From: Intrasporangium calvum DSM 43043
GTDB lineage: Bacteria; Actinomycetota; Actinomycetes; Actinomycetales; Dermatophilaceae
DNA: 64,000 nucleotides
Reading direction: 5' to 3'
Assembly (NCBI RefSeq): GCF_000184685.1
Contig: NC_014830.1
Coordinates: 124,001 to 188,000 of the forward strand
Part shown: piece by piece, positions 37,868 to 45,611 of the stretch
Position numbering within the stretch: the first letter of the stretch is position 1
How the letters are laid out: each line of letters begins with the position of its first letter
Notes under the pieces: generated by a model
The model's input: only the letters and a program-made list of their open reading frames with translations
What the model was told of the DNA's origin: nothing
Databases searched by the model: none
Position numbers and translations under genes: made by a program

Positions 37868-38587
37868 TCACCTCACGAGGTCGAGGACGGGTGGGAGGAG
37901 CAGGAGCATCCCGGTCGACCACGTGACATGCGTGATGACCGGTCCGAGGATCCCGCCGGTGACGCGTCGCTGCAGGGCGGTGACGAGGCCCACGACGACG
38001 GCCGCGAGGACGAGCAGGGGCACGCCGCTGCCGACCGTGGTCAGCGCGTAGAGCACGGTGGTCACGGCCACGGCATGCTTGGGGAGGGCCGCGTAGAGGG
38101 CGCCGCGGAAGTACAGCTCCTCGGCGATCCCGTTGAGCACGGTGATGCCGAGCACCACGGGCAGGGACCCGAAGCGGGCGTGGTCGAGCAGGTCGTCGAC
38201 CGGGGCCCGGAGCACCGGGATGCGGGCGACGACGAGGGCGCCGGCGAGGAAGGCCCCGAGGAGGAGTCCGCCCAGGGCCAGGGACTGGAGGACGGGGCGT
38301 TCCCGAGCACCCCGGCGGGTGTGCCCGAGACCGAGGCGGAGCGGCCCGGAGAGGACCGCGCCCAGGCACCACACTCCGGCGAGGCCGAGGGTGGCGGCGT
38401 AGAAGAGGGCGTCACCGGGCCGGATCCGCAAAGCCCAGGCGAGCAGGGCCGCGCCGACCACGAGACTGAGCGCGACGACGACCCGGCGCCGGAGCCGCAT
38501 CTCGGGCGGGTCGGGTCGGGCGTCGACGACGGGTCGCACGAGGGCGGCGTCGAGGAACGCCCTCAGCTCGGCCACCGGGCCTCGCAC
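37868..38587 (-). CDS. CPBP-family intramembrane metalloprotease
   Basis: 239 aa, GTG start with AGGAGG 8 bases upstream, 4 bases after the photolyase stop. Six to seven hydrophobic helices; the Abi/CPBP signature is EELYFRGALYAAL near residue 165 (EExxxR), with a later His in THVTWSTG. Family members are membrane-embedded glutamate/zinc-type proteases or protein-maturation factors. Its place in the operon between photolyase and the SDR-TspO gene implies joint expression with the light-response genes; its substrate is unknown. Confidence 0.85.
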   Translation of the reverse strand: MRGPVAELRAFLDAALVRPVVDARPDPPEMRLRRRVVVALSLVVGAALLAWALRIRPGDALFYAATLGLAGVWCLGAVLSGPLRLGLGHTRRGARERPVLQSLALGGLLLGAFLAGALVVARIPVLRAPVDDLLDHARFGSLPVVLGITVLNGIAEELYFRGALYAALPKHAVAVTTVLYALTTVGSGVPLLVLAAVVVGLVTALQRRVTGGILGPVITHVTWSTGMLLLLPPVLDLVR

Positions 38588-38591
38588 CAGG

Positions 38592-39959
38592 TCACCTCCT
38601 CGACAGCTCGTAGCGGGCCAGGGCCTCCCTGCGCTCGGCGTCGTGGTCGACGACGCGGCCCGGATACCCGTGCGCATACCCGTTCGGGTGGTCCCAGGGC
38701 TCGTGCACGGCCGGACCCGCCAGGTGCCCGAGCTCCGGCACCCACCGTCGCACGTAGTCGCCCTCGGGGTCGAAGCGGTGGGCCTGCCGGAGCGGGTTGA
38801 GGACGCGGAAGTACGGTGCGGCGTCGGTGCCGGTCCCGGCCACCCACTGCCAGCCGTGGCTGTTCGAGGCGATGTCGCCGTCGAGGAGCTGGTCGAGGAA
38901 GTAGCGGGCGCCGACGGGCCACCAGACGTGGAGGTCCTTGGTGAGGAAGCTCGCGGTGATCATGCGCAGCCGGTTGTGCATCCAGCCCTCTCCGAGCAGC
39001 TGGCGCATCCCGGCGTCGACGATGGGGTAGCCGGTGCGCCCCTCCCGCCAGGCGGCGACGAGCCGGTCGGTCTCCGGGCCGTCGTCGTACGACATCCGGC
39101 CGAGATCGGGCCGCAGGTCCTCCCACGCCGACTCGGGCCGGTGCCAGAGGACGTCGGCGTAGAACTCCCGCCAGGCCAGCTCGGTGACGAAGGTGGCTGC
39201 CCCGCCCGTGCGACCGTCCGGGTGGGAGGCGATGTCCGCGAGCAGGGTCCGAGGATGGATCTCCCCGTACTTCAACGGGACGGACATCCGGCTCGTGGCG
39301 TCGAGGTCCGGTCGGTCGCGGTCCTCGGCGTACCGGCCCAGCCGCCCCTCGGCGAGGAAGTCGAGCCAGCGGGTGCGTGCCGCCGCCTCGCCGGCGATGC
39401 CCCCGGGTCCGCCGGCCGCCGCGACGGCCGGCAGCGCCAGGCCCCCTACGTCGCCGTCGAACCAGGGGATCCGCAGCGGTGGCGCAGCCGGCGGCGGAGA
39501 GCCGTGGGCCCGCCACGCCCTGGCGAACGGGGTGAAGACGCGGTAGGGCGCGCCGCTCTGGGTGACCACGAGACCGGGCCCAGCGGCATACGGCGTGCCG
39601 GTCGCGACGAGGCGACGACCCTCCGACTGCAGGGCGACCTCGACGGCAGCGTCCCTCGTGCGCCCGAAGGGCGTCGTCTCCCGGGTGACGTGGACCGACT
39701 CCGCGCCGACCTCCCGGGCGACCTGCGGGATCACGTCGACCGGGTTGCCGGTGCGGACGACCAGGTGCCCGTCGAGGGAGTCGGCGAGCGCCCGCAGGGA
39801 GGTGATGAGCCGCCGTGACCGTGGCTGCCCGGTCTCGAGCAGCCTCGGGTCGAGCACGAAGACCGGCAGCACCGACGTCCCCGAGTCCAGCGCGGCGAGC
39901 AGGGCGGGGTGGTCCGACACCCGCAGGTCGCGCCGGAACCAGAGGACCGAGACGGTCAC
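38592..39959 (-). CDS. phrB: Deoxyribodipyrimidine photolyase
   Basis: 455 aa. The GTG start overlaps the SDR stop (GTGA), which fixes it; VTVSVLWFRRDLRVSDHPAL is the canonical photolyase N terminus. The C-terminal FAD-binding domain shows TGYPIVDAGMRQLLGEGWMH, NRLRMITASFLTKDL, DGDIASNSHGWQWVAGTGTD and APYFRVLNPLRQAHRFDP. It repairs cyclobutane pyrimidine dimers using blue light. A dispersed motif copy at 39576-39595 encodes PYAAGPG in the N-terminal antenna domain. It is the fifth gene of a seven-gene operon headed by the FAD oxidoreductase. Confidence 0.95.
   Translation of the reverse strand: MTVSVLWFRRDLRVSDHPALLAALDSGTSVLPVFVLDPRLLETGQPRSRRLITSLRALADSLDGHLVVRTGNPVDVIPQVAREVGAESVHVTRETTPFGRTRDAAVEVALQSEGRRLVATGTPYAAGPGLVVTQSGAPYRVFTPFARAWRAHGSPPPAAPPLRIPWFDGDVGGLALPAVAAAGGPGGIAGEAAARTRWLDFLAEGRLGRYAEDRDRPDLDATSRMSVPLKYGEIHPRTLLADIASHPDGRTGGAATFVTELAWREFYADVLWHRPESAWEDLRPDLGRMSYDDGPETDRLVAAWREGRTGYPIVDAGMRQLLGEGWMHNRLRMITASFLTKDLHVWWPVGARYFLDQLLDGDIASNSHGWQWVAGTGTDAAPYFRVLNPLRQAHRFDPEGDYVRRWVPELGHLAGPAVHEPWDHPNGYAHGYPGRVVDHDAERREALARYELSRR
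39576..39595 (+). repeat. Dispersed motif copy inside phrB
   Basis: GGGCCCAGCGGCATACGGCG; contributes PYAAGPG. Confidence 0.7.
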
Positions 39960-40708
39960 GCCCGGCCACCCCGGGAGGTGAGTGTCGTCCACAGCCGGCC
40001 GGGGACGAGACGGGCGACCGCCATCGCGACCGCCATCCGCTTGGGAAAGACGATGGTGTCGTCACCGCGCTCGAGGCCGTCGGCGATGGTGCGCCCCGCC
40101 TCGTCGGCGTCGATGAGGAACGGCATGGGGAACTCGTTGACCGAGGTCATCTCGGTGCGGACGAAGCCCGGCGCCACCGTCGTCACCCGGACCCCGTGGG
40201 GTGGCAGGGACGCGCGCATGGCCTCGAGGAGGTTGAGCTGCGCCGCCTTGGTCGCACCGTAGGCCTCGGACCCGGCGAGGCCGCGGTAGCCCGCGACCGA
40301 CGCGATGCCGACGACGTGGCCGCGGCCCTGCTCCACGAACCCGGGCACGACCGAGGCGAGGACGTTGTTGAGGCCGAGCAGGTTGACCTCGACGTGGCGG
40401 GCGAAGACCTCGCGGTCCCAGCTGGCCGCGTCGAACTGCTTCCAGTAGCCGGCGCTGTGGATGACCATGTCGAGGCCGCCCAGGCCGTCCCGGACGGCGT
40501 CGGCCGCCTCGGCCACGGCGTCGGCGTCCGTGACGTCGACCGGGACGCTGCGCATGCGCCCCCCCGACACCGCCTCCAGCTCGCTCGCCCGGCGTCCGCT
40601 GACCGCTACCGAGGCGCCCCGCCGGACGAGCTCGTCGGCCAGCTGCGCCCCGATCCCGCTGGACGCGCCGACGACCCAGACCCGCTGGCCGCTGAGCGCC
40701 GTCCTCAC
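39956..40708 (-). CDS. Short-chain dehydrogenase/reductase
   Basis: 250 aa, GTG start overlapping the cfa stop by 4 bases (GTGA), and its own stop overlaps the photolyase start the same way. Classical SDR motifs: VWVVGASSGIGAQLADELVR (TGxxxGxG type), IHSAGYWKQF (NAG-like), catalytic Ser in GIASVAGYRG and YGATKAAQLNLL (YxxxK). It is probably an NADP-dependent oxidoreductase of a lipid intermediate, given the flanking Cfa-like methyltransferase and FAD oxidoreductase; the substrate is not known. Confidence 0.9.
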   Translation of the reverse strand: MRTALSGQRVWVVGASSGIGAQLADELVRRGASVAVSGRRASELEAVSGGRMRSVPVDVTDADAVAEAADAVRDGLGGLDMVIHSAGYWKQFDAASWDREVFARHVEVNLLGLNNVLASVVPGFVEQGRGHVVGIASVAGYRGLAGSEAYGATKAAQLNLLEAMRASLPPHGVRVTTVAPGFVRTEMTSVNEFPMPFLIDADEAGRTIADGLERGDDTIVFPKRMAVAMAVARLVPGRLWTTLTSRGGRA

Positions 40709-42015
40709 GCTGCGTCCTGCGCCACGCCCGCGGACGGCGAAGCACCGCGGACCGTGTCGGGACCCTGCCGCTCGAAGCGGATCTGGGCGACGTCGAGGTA
40801 GCCGGAGTCGAAGCCGGCCTCGCAGTAGGCCAGGTAGAACTCCCACTTGCGGCGGAAGGTCTCGTCGAAGCCGAGCCGCTCGACCTGCGGCCACTGCGCC
40901 ATGAAGGTCGCCCGCCAGCGGCGGAGCGTCTCGGCGTAGTCGAGCCCGAACCGGTGGACTCCCGTCACCCGCAGCTCGGTGCCGCGCTGGGTGACGTCGG
41001 TGATCGCGCGCAGGCTGGGGATGAGCCCGCCGGGGAAGATGTGCTTCTGGATCCAGCCGTAGGAGCGCCGCGTCACGAGGTAGCGGTCGTGGGCCATCAG
41101 GATCGCCTGGATCGCCGCGACCCCGCCCGGCGCGAGGAGGCTGTCGATGGCGCGGAAGTAGGTGGGCCAGTACTCCTCGCCGACCGCCTCGATCATCTCG
41201 ACCGAGACGATCGCGTCGTAGCTGCCGCGTGCCTCGCGGTAGTCCTCGAGGCGGACGTCGACGCGGTCCGCGACGCCGGCGGCCGCGGCGCGGTCGCGGG
41301 CCAGGGCCGCCTGCTCGCGGGAGAGCGTCAGGGTCGTCACGTGAGCCCCCCTGCGGGCCGCCTCGATCGCGAGGGTCCCCCAGCCCGTGCCGATCTCGAG
41401 GACGGTGGTGCCGTCGCCGACGCGTGCCTCGTCGAGGATCGCGTGGACCTTGCGCAGTTGGGCGTCCTCGAGCGACTGCCCCTCGAGCGGGGCCGTCCGG
41501 TCGAAGAGAGCCGAGCTGTACGTCAGTGTCTCGTCGAGGAAGGCGGCGAAGAGGTCGTTGGACAGGTCGTAGTGCGCCTCGATGTTGCGGCGGGACCCCG
41601 TCAACGTGTTGCGCTGGTCGTGCGGGATGGCACGGTCGACGACCTGCCGGAGGGCGACCCACCTGCGTGGGATCGCCGTCGTGAGCCGCGCGGCGAAGGG
41701 TCGCAACACGTCCGCGAGGTCGGTGCCCGGCGCGGCGCGCCAGTCGCCGGCCATGTAGGCCTCGCCGATGCCGATCTTCGGGTGGTGGGCGAGGCGCTCG
41801 AAGAAGGCTGAGGGCCGTCGCAGCTCGACGGTCGGCCGGATGCCGCTGGGCTCGCTCCCGCTCGCGGCGGACCTTCGCAGCGGGGAGCCGTCGGGGAGGA
41901 CGACGTCGACGGGCACCCGGTCGAGGACCTGCTCGAAGATGGTGCGTGCGAGCTTGGCCTGCAGACGGACCGGTGCGAGCGTCGGGACGATGGGGCGGGG
42001 CTGGATCGTGGTCAT
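40705..42015 (-). CDS. cfa: Cyclopropane-fatty-acid synthase-like methyltransferase
   Basis: 436 aa, ATG overlapping the DUF1365 stop (ATGA). The CFAS features are SRRNIEAHYDLSNDLFAAFL, FLDETLTYSSALFD, the SAM-binding VLEIGTGWGTLAIEAARRGA, YDAIVSVEMIEAVGEEYWPT and WIQKHIFPGGLIPS. It methylates double bonds of phospholipid acyl chains. Homologous sets (FAD oxidoreductase, DUF1365, Cfa, SDR, photolyase) belong to light or singlet-oxygen regulons in other bacteria, where modified (for example furan) fatty acids are implicated. A dispersed motif copy at 41837-41859 encodes GSEPSGIRP near residue 55. Confidence 0.92.
   Translation of the reverse strand: MTTIQPRPIVPTLAPVRLQAKLARTIFEQVLDRVPVDVVLPDGSPLRRSAASGSEPSGIRPTVELRRPSAFFERLAHHPKIGIGEAYMAGDWRAAPGTDLADVLRPFAARLTTAIPRRWVALRQVVDRAIPHDQRNTLTGSRRNIEAHYDLSNDLFAAFLDETLTYSSALFDRTAPLEGQSLEDAQLRKVHAILDEARVGDGTTVLEIGTGWGTLAIEAARRGAHVTTLTLSREQAALARDRAAAAGVADRVDVRLEDYREARGSYDAIVSVEMIEAVGEEYWPTYFRAIDSLLAPGGVAAIQAILMAHDRYLVTRRSYGWIQKHIFPGGLIPSLRAITDVTQRGTELRVTGVHRFGLDYAETLRRWRATFMAQWPQVERLGFDETFRRKWEFYLAYCEAGFDSGYLDVAQIRFERQGPDTVRGASPSAGVAQDAA
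41837..41859 (-). repeat. Dispersed motif copy inside cfa
   Basis: GGATGCCGCTGGGCTCGCT with CCGCT following; encodes SEPSGI in the N-terminal region of the methyltransferase. Confidence 0.75.
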
Positions 42016-42767
42016 CGGGCTGCCTCCTCCAGGCGGTGTGGGCGGGGGACCACGGGCAGGCGTCGCATCCACAGTCGCACGCCGTGCCACCGGATGAGGG
42101 CCGTGACGCGGTACGTCATGAGGGCGTGGCGGGCGGTGGTCGAGAGGATCGTGCGGAGCGTGGCGGGTCTCGGCCGACCCGACACGGAGGCGTCGAGGAT
42201 CGGCTGACCGTCCCGGGTGAGCCGGATGGCCACGGCGACGCGCTGCTCGTCGAGGACGAGCCGGACGTGGTATTCGCCGGAGACGTCGTTGAACGGAGAG
42301 ACGTAGAACGCCTTGTCGACCACTGCGCGGCCATGGTCGTCGACGTCCACGAGGTAGGCGTGCCGGCCTCCGTAGGTGTTGTGCACCTCGAGGACCGTCG
42401 CGACGAGCCGTCCGTCGGGGGCAATGCACCAGAAGACGCTCAGGGGGTCGAAGACGTGCCCGACGGAGCGGGCGTGCGCGAGCATGAGGACCCGCGCGCC
42501 GGCTGGCAGGGCGACCCCTCGGCTCGCGAGGAACCGGTCGAGGTCGCCCCTGATCCCGCCTTCCTCGTGTCCGCCGTCGAGGTGGTCGGCGGGGTCGAAC
42601 CGGGCGAGGACGGACAGCGGCCACGGCAGGCGGGGCAGGTCGTCCAGGTCGACGAGCCACTGGTGGTGGCGGTGGCGGAAACGGTGCGTCACCGGGGTCC
42701 GGCGGGTGTGGGACACGACCCCTTCGACGAGGCTCGGGACCCGGGGCGGCCTGATGGACGGGCTCAC
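42012..42767 (-). CDS. DUF1365 protein
   Basis: 251 aa, GTG start overlapping the FAD oxidoreductase stop (GTGA). DUF1365 blocks are seen in order: VVSHTRRTPVTHRFRHRHHQ, LMLAHARSVGHVFDPLSVFW, LEVHNTYGGRHAYL and KAFYVSPFNDVSGEYHVRLV. The biochemical role is unresolved; the family nearly always sits between a COG2907 FAD oxidoreductase and a Cfa-like enzyme, and is assumed to act in the same lipid modification. The coupling here makes a stoichiometric relationship with both neighbours likely. Confidence 0.9.
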   Translation of the reverse strand: MSPSIRPPRVPSLVEGVVSHTRRTPVTHRFRHRHHQWLVDLDDLPRLPWPLSVLARFDPADHLDGGHEEGGIRGDLDRFLASRGVALPAGARVLMLAHARSVGHVFDPLSVFWCIAPDGRLVATVLEVHNTYGGRHAYLVDVDDHGRAVVDKAFYVSPFNDVSGEYHVRLVLDEQRVAVAIRLTRDGQPILDASVSGRPRPATLRTILSTTARHALMTYRVTALIRWHGVRLWMRRLPVVPRPHRLEEAAR

Positions 42768-44044
42768 CAGGACACCCCGAACGACTGGGCCGCCTCGACG
42801 CCGGAGCGGCAGCCGTCCTCGTGGAAGCCCCAGCCGAGATGCGCTCCCGCGAAGGCGAGCCGCTCACCCCCGGCCGAGCGGAGCCGGCCGGCCGCGGCGA
42901 CGGCAGGTGCGGTGAAGACGGGGTGCTCGTAGGAGAGGTCCGCCGTGACCGTGTCCGGGTCGACGTGGTCGCCGGGGTCGAGGGTGACGATGTGGTCCTC
43001 GGTGCCGGGGAGGCCCTGGAGCCGGTTCATCCAGTAGCTGACGGCGACCTGGGGGCTGGGCGCGTCGCAGGACTGCATCCGGTAGTTCCATGCCGCGCGG
43101 GCCTGCTTCGCGGCCGGCAGCACGGACGAGTCGCGGTGCAGCCACACGGTGTTGCGCGAGTACCGGATCGCGGCGAGGTCCTCTTTCTCCTGGGGCAGTG
43201 CGTCGGCGAGAAGGTCGAGGGCCTGGTTGGCGTGGGTGGCGATGACCACCCGGTCGAACCGCTCTGGGGCGGCGTCGCCGACCCGGACGTCGACCCCGTC
43301 GTCGTGCCGCTCGACCGCGGTGACCGGGGCCGACCGACGCACGTCGGCCAGCCTGGCGACGAGGCGGTCCACATACGTCGCCGAGCCGCCGACGACGGTG
43401 CGCCACTCCGGGGACCCGCTGACGGTGAGCATGCCGTGGTGGTCGAGGAACTGGAAGAGGTGTCGTGCCGGGTAGGTCTCGGCGTCGAGGTCACCACAGG
43501 ACCAGACGGTGGCGACGAGCGGGATGGCGAAGTGGCGCACGAAGTAGGTCGAGAAGCGGCCCTCACGGAGGAACTCTCCCCAGGTCGGCTCGGCTGACGG
43601 GTCGGCGAGCAGGCGCCTGGCGGCGCGGTGGAACCGGGGGACCTCGGTCAGCAGCCGGACGAACCGCGGGTCGGCAGCCCGCCAGGGCTGGGCGAGGATG
43701 CCGGCCAGACCGCGACCCCCGGCGTAGGAGAGCCCGCACTGCTCGCAGGTGATGCTCATGCTCATCTCCGTCGGGCGGGTCTCGACGTCGAGCTCGGCGA
43801 AGAGGCGCAGCAGGTGCGGGTACGTCCGCTCGTTGTGGACGATGAACCCGCTGTCGATCCGGAGCGGGCTCGCGCCGGCGGTGGACCCGCCGGCCGGCAC
43901 CGTGTGCGTGTGGGCGTGCCCGCCGACTCGCTGGTCCGCCTCGAAGAGGGTCACCGCGTCGGTCCGGGACAGCACGTGCGCGGCGGTCAGGCCCGCGACG
44001 CCCGCGCCGATGACTGCGGTGGTCTGTGGCCGGCTCTGGTTCAT
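42764..44044 (-). CDS. FAD-dependent oxidoreductase (COG2907-type amine-oxidase fold)
   Basis: 426 aa, ATG with GAGGGAG upstream. The dinucleotide-binding motif AVIGAGVAGLTAAHVLSRTD is at residues 11-30, followed by VTLFEADQRVGGHAHTH. Further conserved parts are DSGFIVHNERTYPHLLRLF, ATVWSCGDLDAETYPARHLF and the C-terminal FAD contact GERLAFAGAHLGWGFHEDG. It is a desaturase- or oxygenase-like flavoprotein presumed to act on acyl chains. It is the first gene of the seven-gene operon; a TTGACA-N18-TACATT promoter lies about 90 bases upstream, inside the repeats that probably bind the divergent MerR/B12 regulator. Confidence 0.9.
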   Translation of the reverse strand: MNQSRPQTTAVIGAGVAGLTAAHVLSRTDAVTLFEADQRVGGHAHTHTVPAGGSTAGASPLRIDSGFIVHNERTYPHLLRLFAELDVETRPTEMSMSITCEQCGLSYAGGRGLAGILAQPWRAADPRFVRLLTEVPRFHRAARRLLADPSAEPTWGEFLREGRFSTYFVRHFAIPLVATVWSCGDLDAETYPARHLFQFLDHHGMLTVSGSPEWRTVVGGSATYVDRLVARLADVRRSAPVTAVERHDDGVDVRVGDAAPERFDRVVIATHANQALDLLADALPQEKEDLAAIRYSRNTVWLHRDSSVLPAAKQARAAWNYRMQSCDAPSPQVAVSYWMNRLQGLPGTEDHIVTLDPGDHVDPDTVTADLSYEHPVFTAPAVAAAGRLRSAGGERLAFAGAHLGWGFHEDGCRSGVEAAQSFGVSW

Positions 44045-44134
44045 GGTGCTCCCTCGGGGGCGTGCGGTCGCGTCGACGACCAGCCATTCGGAGCCGACGG
44101 GCGGCTGGATGGGACTTTCCCTGGCGTGGAACTC

Positions 44135-44169
44135 AATGTAGAGTCGATGTATAAGGTTTGTCAAAGGTT
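44135..44169. promoter_or_regulatory. Divergent promoters with three 11-bp direct repeats (CarH/LitR-type operator)
   Basis: TGTAGA, TGTATA and TGTCAA start at 44137, 44148 and 44159, exactly 11 bases apart. On the minus strand TTGACA (44164-44159) and TACATT (44140-44135) with an 18-base spacer form a near-consensus promoter for the FAD oxidoreductase operon; on the plus strand TGGAAC (44127-44132), 17 bases, TATAAG (44150-44155) is a weaker one for the SRPBCC gene. CarH-type regulators bind 11-bp direct repeats, so binding here would cover both promoters. Confidence 0.7.
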
Positions 44170-44185
44170 CGTTCAGGAGGAAGCC

Positions 44186-44614
44186 ATGCAGTTCGTCCGC
44201 ACGCTCACCGTCCCCGTTCCGGCCGACCGGGTGTTCGCGTACCTGGCCGACTTCACGACCACGACCGAGTGGGACCCGGCCACGGTCCGCACGGAACGCA
44301 TCTCCGGCACCGGGGGGGTCGGCACGCGCTATCGCAACCGCTCCCGGTTCATGGGGCGCGAGGCCGAGGTGGACTACGTCGTGACCGAGCTCGACCCGGG
44401 GCGCCACATCCTCCTTCGCGGGGAGAACCAGAGCCTCGTCGCGCACGACGACATGACGGTCGAGGGGGATGCGTCCGGGGCCACGGTGACCTACTCGGCG
44501 TCGTTCGACCTCAAGGGGCTGTGGAAGCTCGCCACCCCCGTCCTCGCGCCGGCCCTGAAGCGCCTGGTCGACCAGGGTGCCGACGGTCTGCGACGCACGC
44601 TGCACACGCTGTGA
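44186..44614 (+). CDS. SRPBCC-family protein
   Basis: 142 aa, ATG with AGGAGG 6 bases upstream. MQFVRTLTVPVPADRVFAYL and DFTTTTEWDPATVRTERISG are the start of a polyketide-cyclase/START-like lipid-binding fold; SASFDLKGLWKLATPVLAPA is its C-terminal helix. It could carry a hydrophobic intermediate of the adjacent lipid-modifying operon. It shares the control region with that operon and is followed 25 bases later by the MerR/B12-binding regulator gene, so regulator and target appear to be expressed together. Confidence 0.85.
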   Translation: MQFVRTLTVPVPADRVFAYLADFTTTTEWDPATVRTERISGTGGVGTRYRNRSRFMGREAEVDYVVTELDPGRHILLRGENQSLVAHDDMTVEGDASGATVTYSASFDLKGLWKLATPVLAPALKRLVDQGADGLRRTLHTL

Positions 44615-44639
44615 GCTCTGGACCTAGACTCGACAAACC

Positions 44640-45554
44640 ATGTACACCATCAAGCGCGCTGCCGAGCTGACCGGCATCAGCCTGTCCACCCTGCGGGCCT
44701 GGGAGCGGCGCTACGGCGTCGTCAGCCCGGTGCGCTCGGACGGCCGTTACCGCCTCTACTCCGCCGACGACCTGCGCGCCCTCGGCATCATGGCGGCGCT
44801 CGTCAACGAGGGCTGGTCGGCTCGGGAGGCGGCCGCCGAGACCAAGGCTCGCATCGAGGGCTCCGCACAGCGTGGCGGCCCACTGTCGCAGGTCGACGGC
44901 GGCCCGGGCCCTCGACCGGAGGCCTCGGTCCTCCCGCGCGTCGACGAGCTCGTCGCCGCAGCCGGGCGACTCGACACGGTCGCTGTCTCCGACATTCTCG
45001 ACGAGGCCTTCAGCCGCGCAGGTTTCGAGAGGGTCGTCGACGACTGGCTCATGCCTGCCCTCAGCGTCATCGGCGAGTCCTGGGCTGACGGGAGGATCTC
45101 CATCGCGGGCGAGCACCTGCTCAGCCATGCGATCCAGCGTCGGCTGGCGGCGGCCTACGAGGCGGCCGGGGCCAGGACCTCTGGCCCGATCGTGACGCTG
45201 GGTCTCCCGCCCGGTGCGCGGCACGAGCTGGGGGTCCTCGCCTTCGCCGTGGCCCTTCGCCGGGCCGGCTACTCCACTGCGTACCTCGGAGCGGACCTGC
45301 CGGCGGGGGACTGGGGTGAGGCTGTGGCGGCCCGCGGCGCCACCGCGGTCGTGCTCGCGGTGCCGCGAGCCGCGGATGTCGTCCCGGCCCGCCAGGTGTG
45401 CGAGGAGCTGCTCGCTGCCCATCCTGATCTCGTCGTCTTCGTCGGGGGCGGAAGGCAGGACGAGGTCGGTGCTGGGTCCGTCCCCCTCGGGCACGACATG
45501 CGCACTGCGGTCGAGGCCGTGGACTCGGCGCTGAACGCGCGCCGCCCGGCGTAG
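44640..45554 (+). CDS. litR: MerR-type regulator with B12-binding domain (CarH/LitR-like photoreceptor)
   Basis: 304 aa. The MerR HTH is at 1-70 (YTIKRAAELTGISLSTLRAW, ERRYGVVSPVRSDGRYRLYS). The cobalamin-binding part has W148 and E158-H159 in SWADGRISIAGEHLLSHA, matching the W-x9-EH light-sensing signature of CarH, and the lower-ligand His is H195 in PPGARHELG, where CarH has Glu two residues before this His and here it is Ala. A Rossmann-type B12 domain follows (VVLAVPRAADVVPARQ, VVFVGGG). In this family adenosylcobalamin-bound tetramers repress in the dark and dissociate on illumination. Its likely targets are the divergent photolyase operon and its own operon; cobD occurs 3 kb away. Confidence 0.87.
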   Translation: MYTIKRAAELTGISLSTLRAWERRYGVVSPVRSDGRYRLYSADDLRALGIMAALVNEGWSAREAAAETKARIEGSAQRGGPLSQVDGGPGPRPEASVLPRVDELVAAAGRLDTVAVSDILDEAFSRAGFERVVDDWLMPALSVIGESWADGRISIAGEHLLSHAIQRRLAAAYEAAGARTSGPIVTLGLPPGARHELGVLAFAVALRRAGYSTAYLGADLPAGDWGEAVAARGATAVVLAVPRAADVVPARQVCEELLAAHPDLVVFVGGGRQDEVGAGSVPLGHDMRTAVEAVDSALNARRPA

Positions 45555-45570
45555 GAGCCGCGACGGCGGG

Positions 45571-45590
45571 GGCCCGACATCTATCGGGCC
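45571..45590. terminator. Short hairpin between convergent genes
   Basis: GGCCCG (45571-45576) pairs with CGGGCC (45585-45590) around an 8-base loop, in the 57-base gap between the regulator and the deacetylase gene. Confidence 0.45.
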
Positions 45591-45611
45591 GGGAACGTCG
45601 CCGGGAACGAC

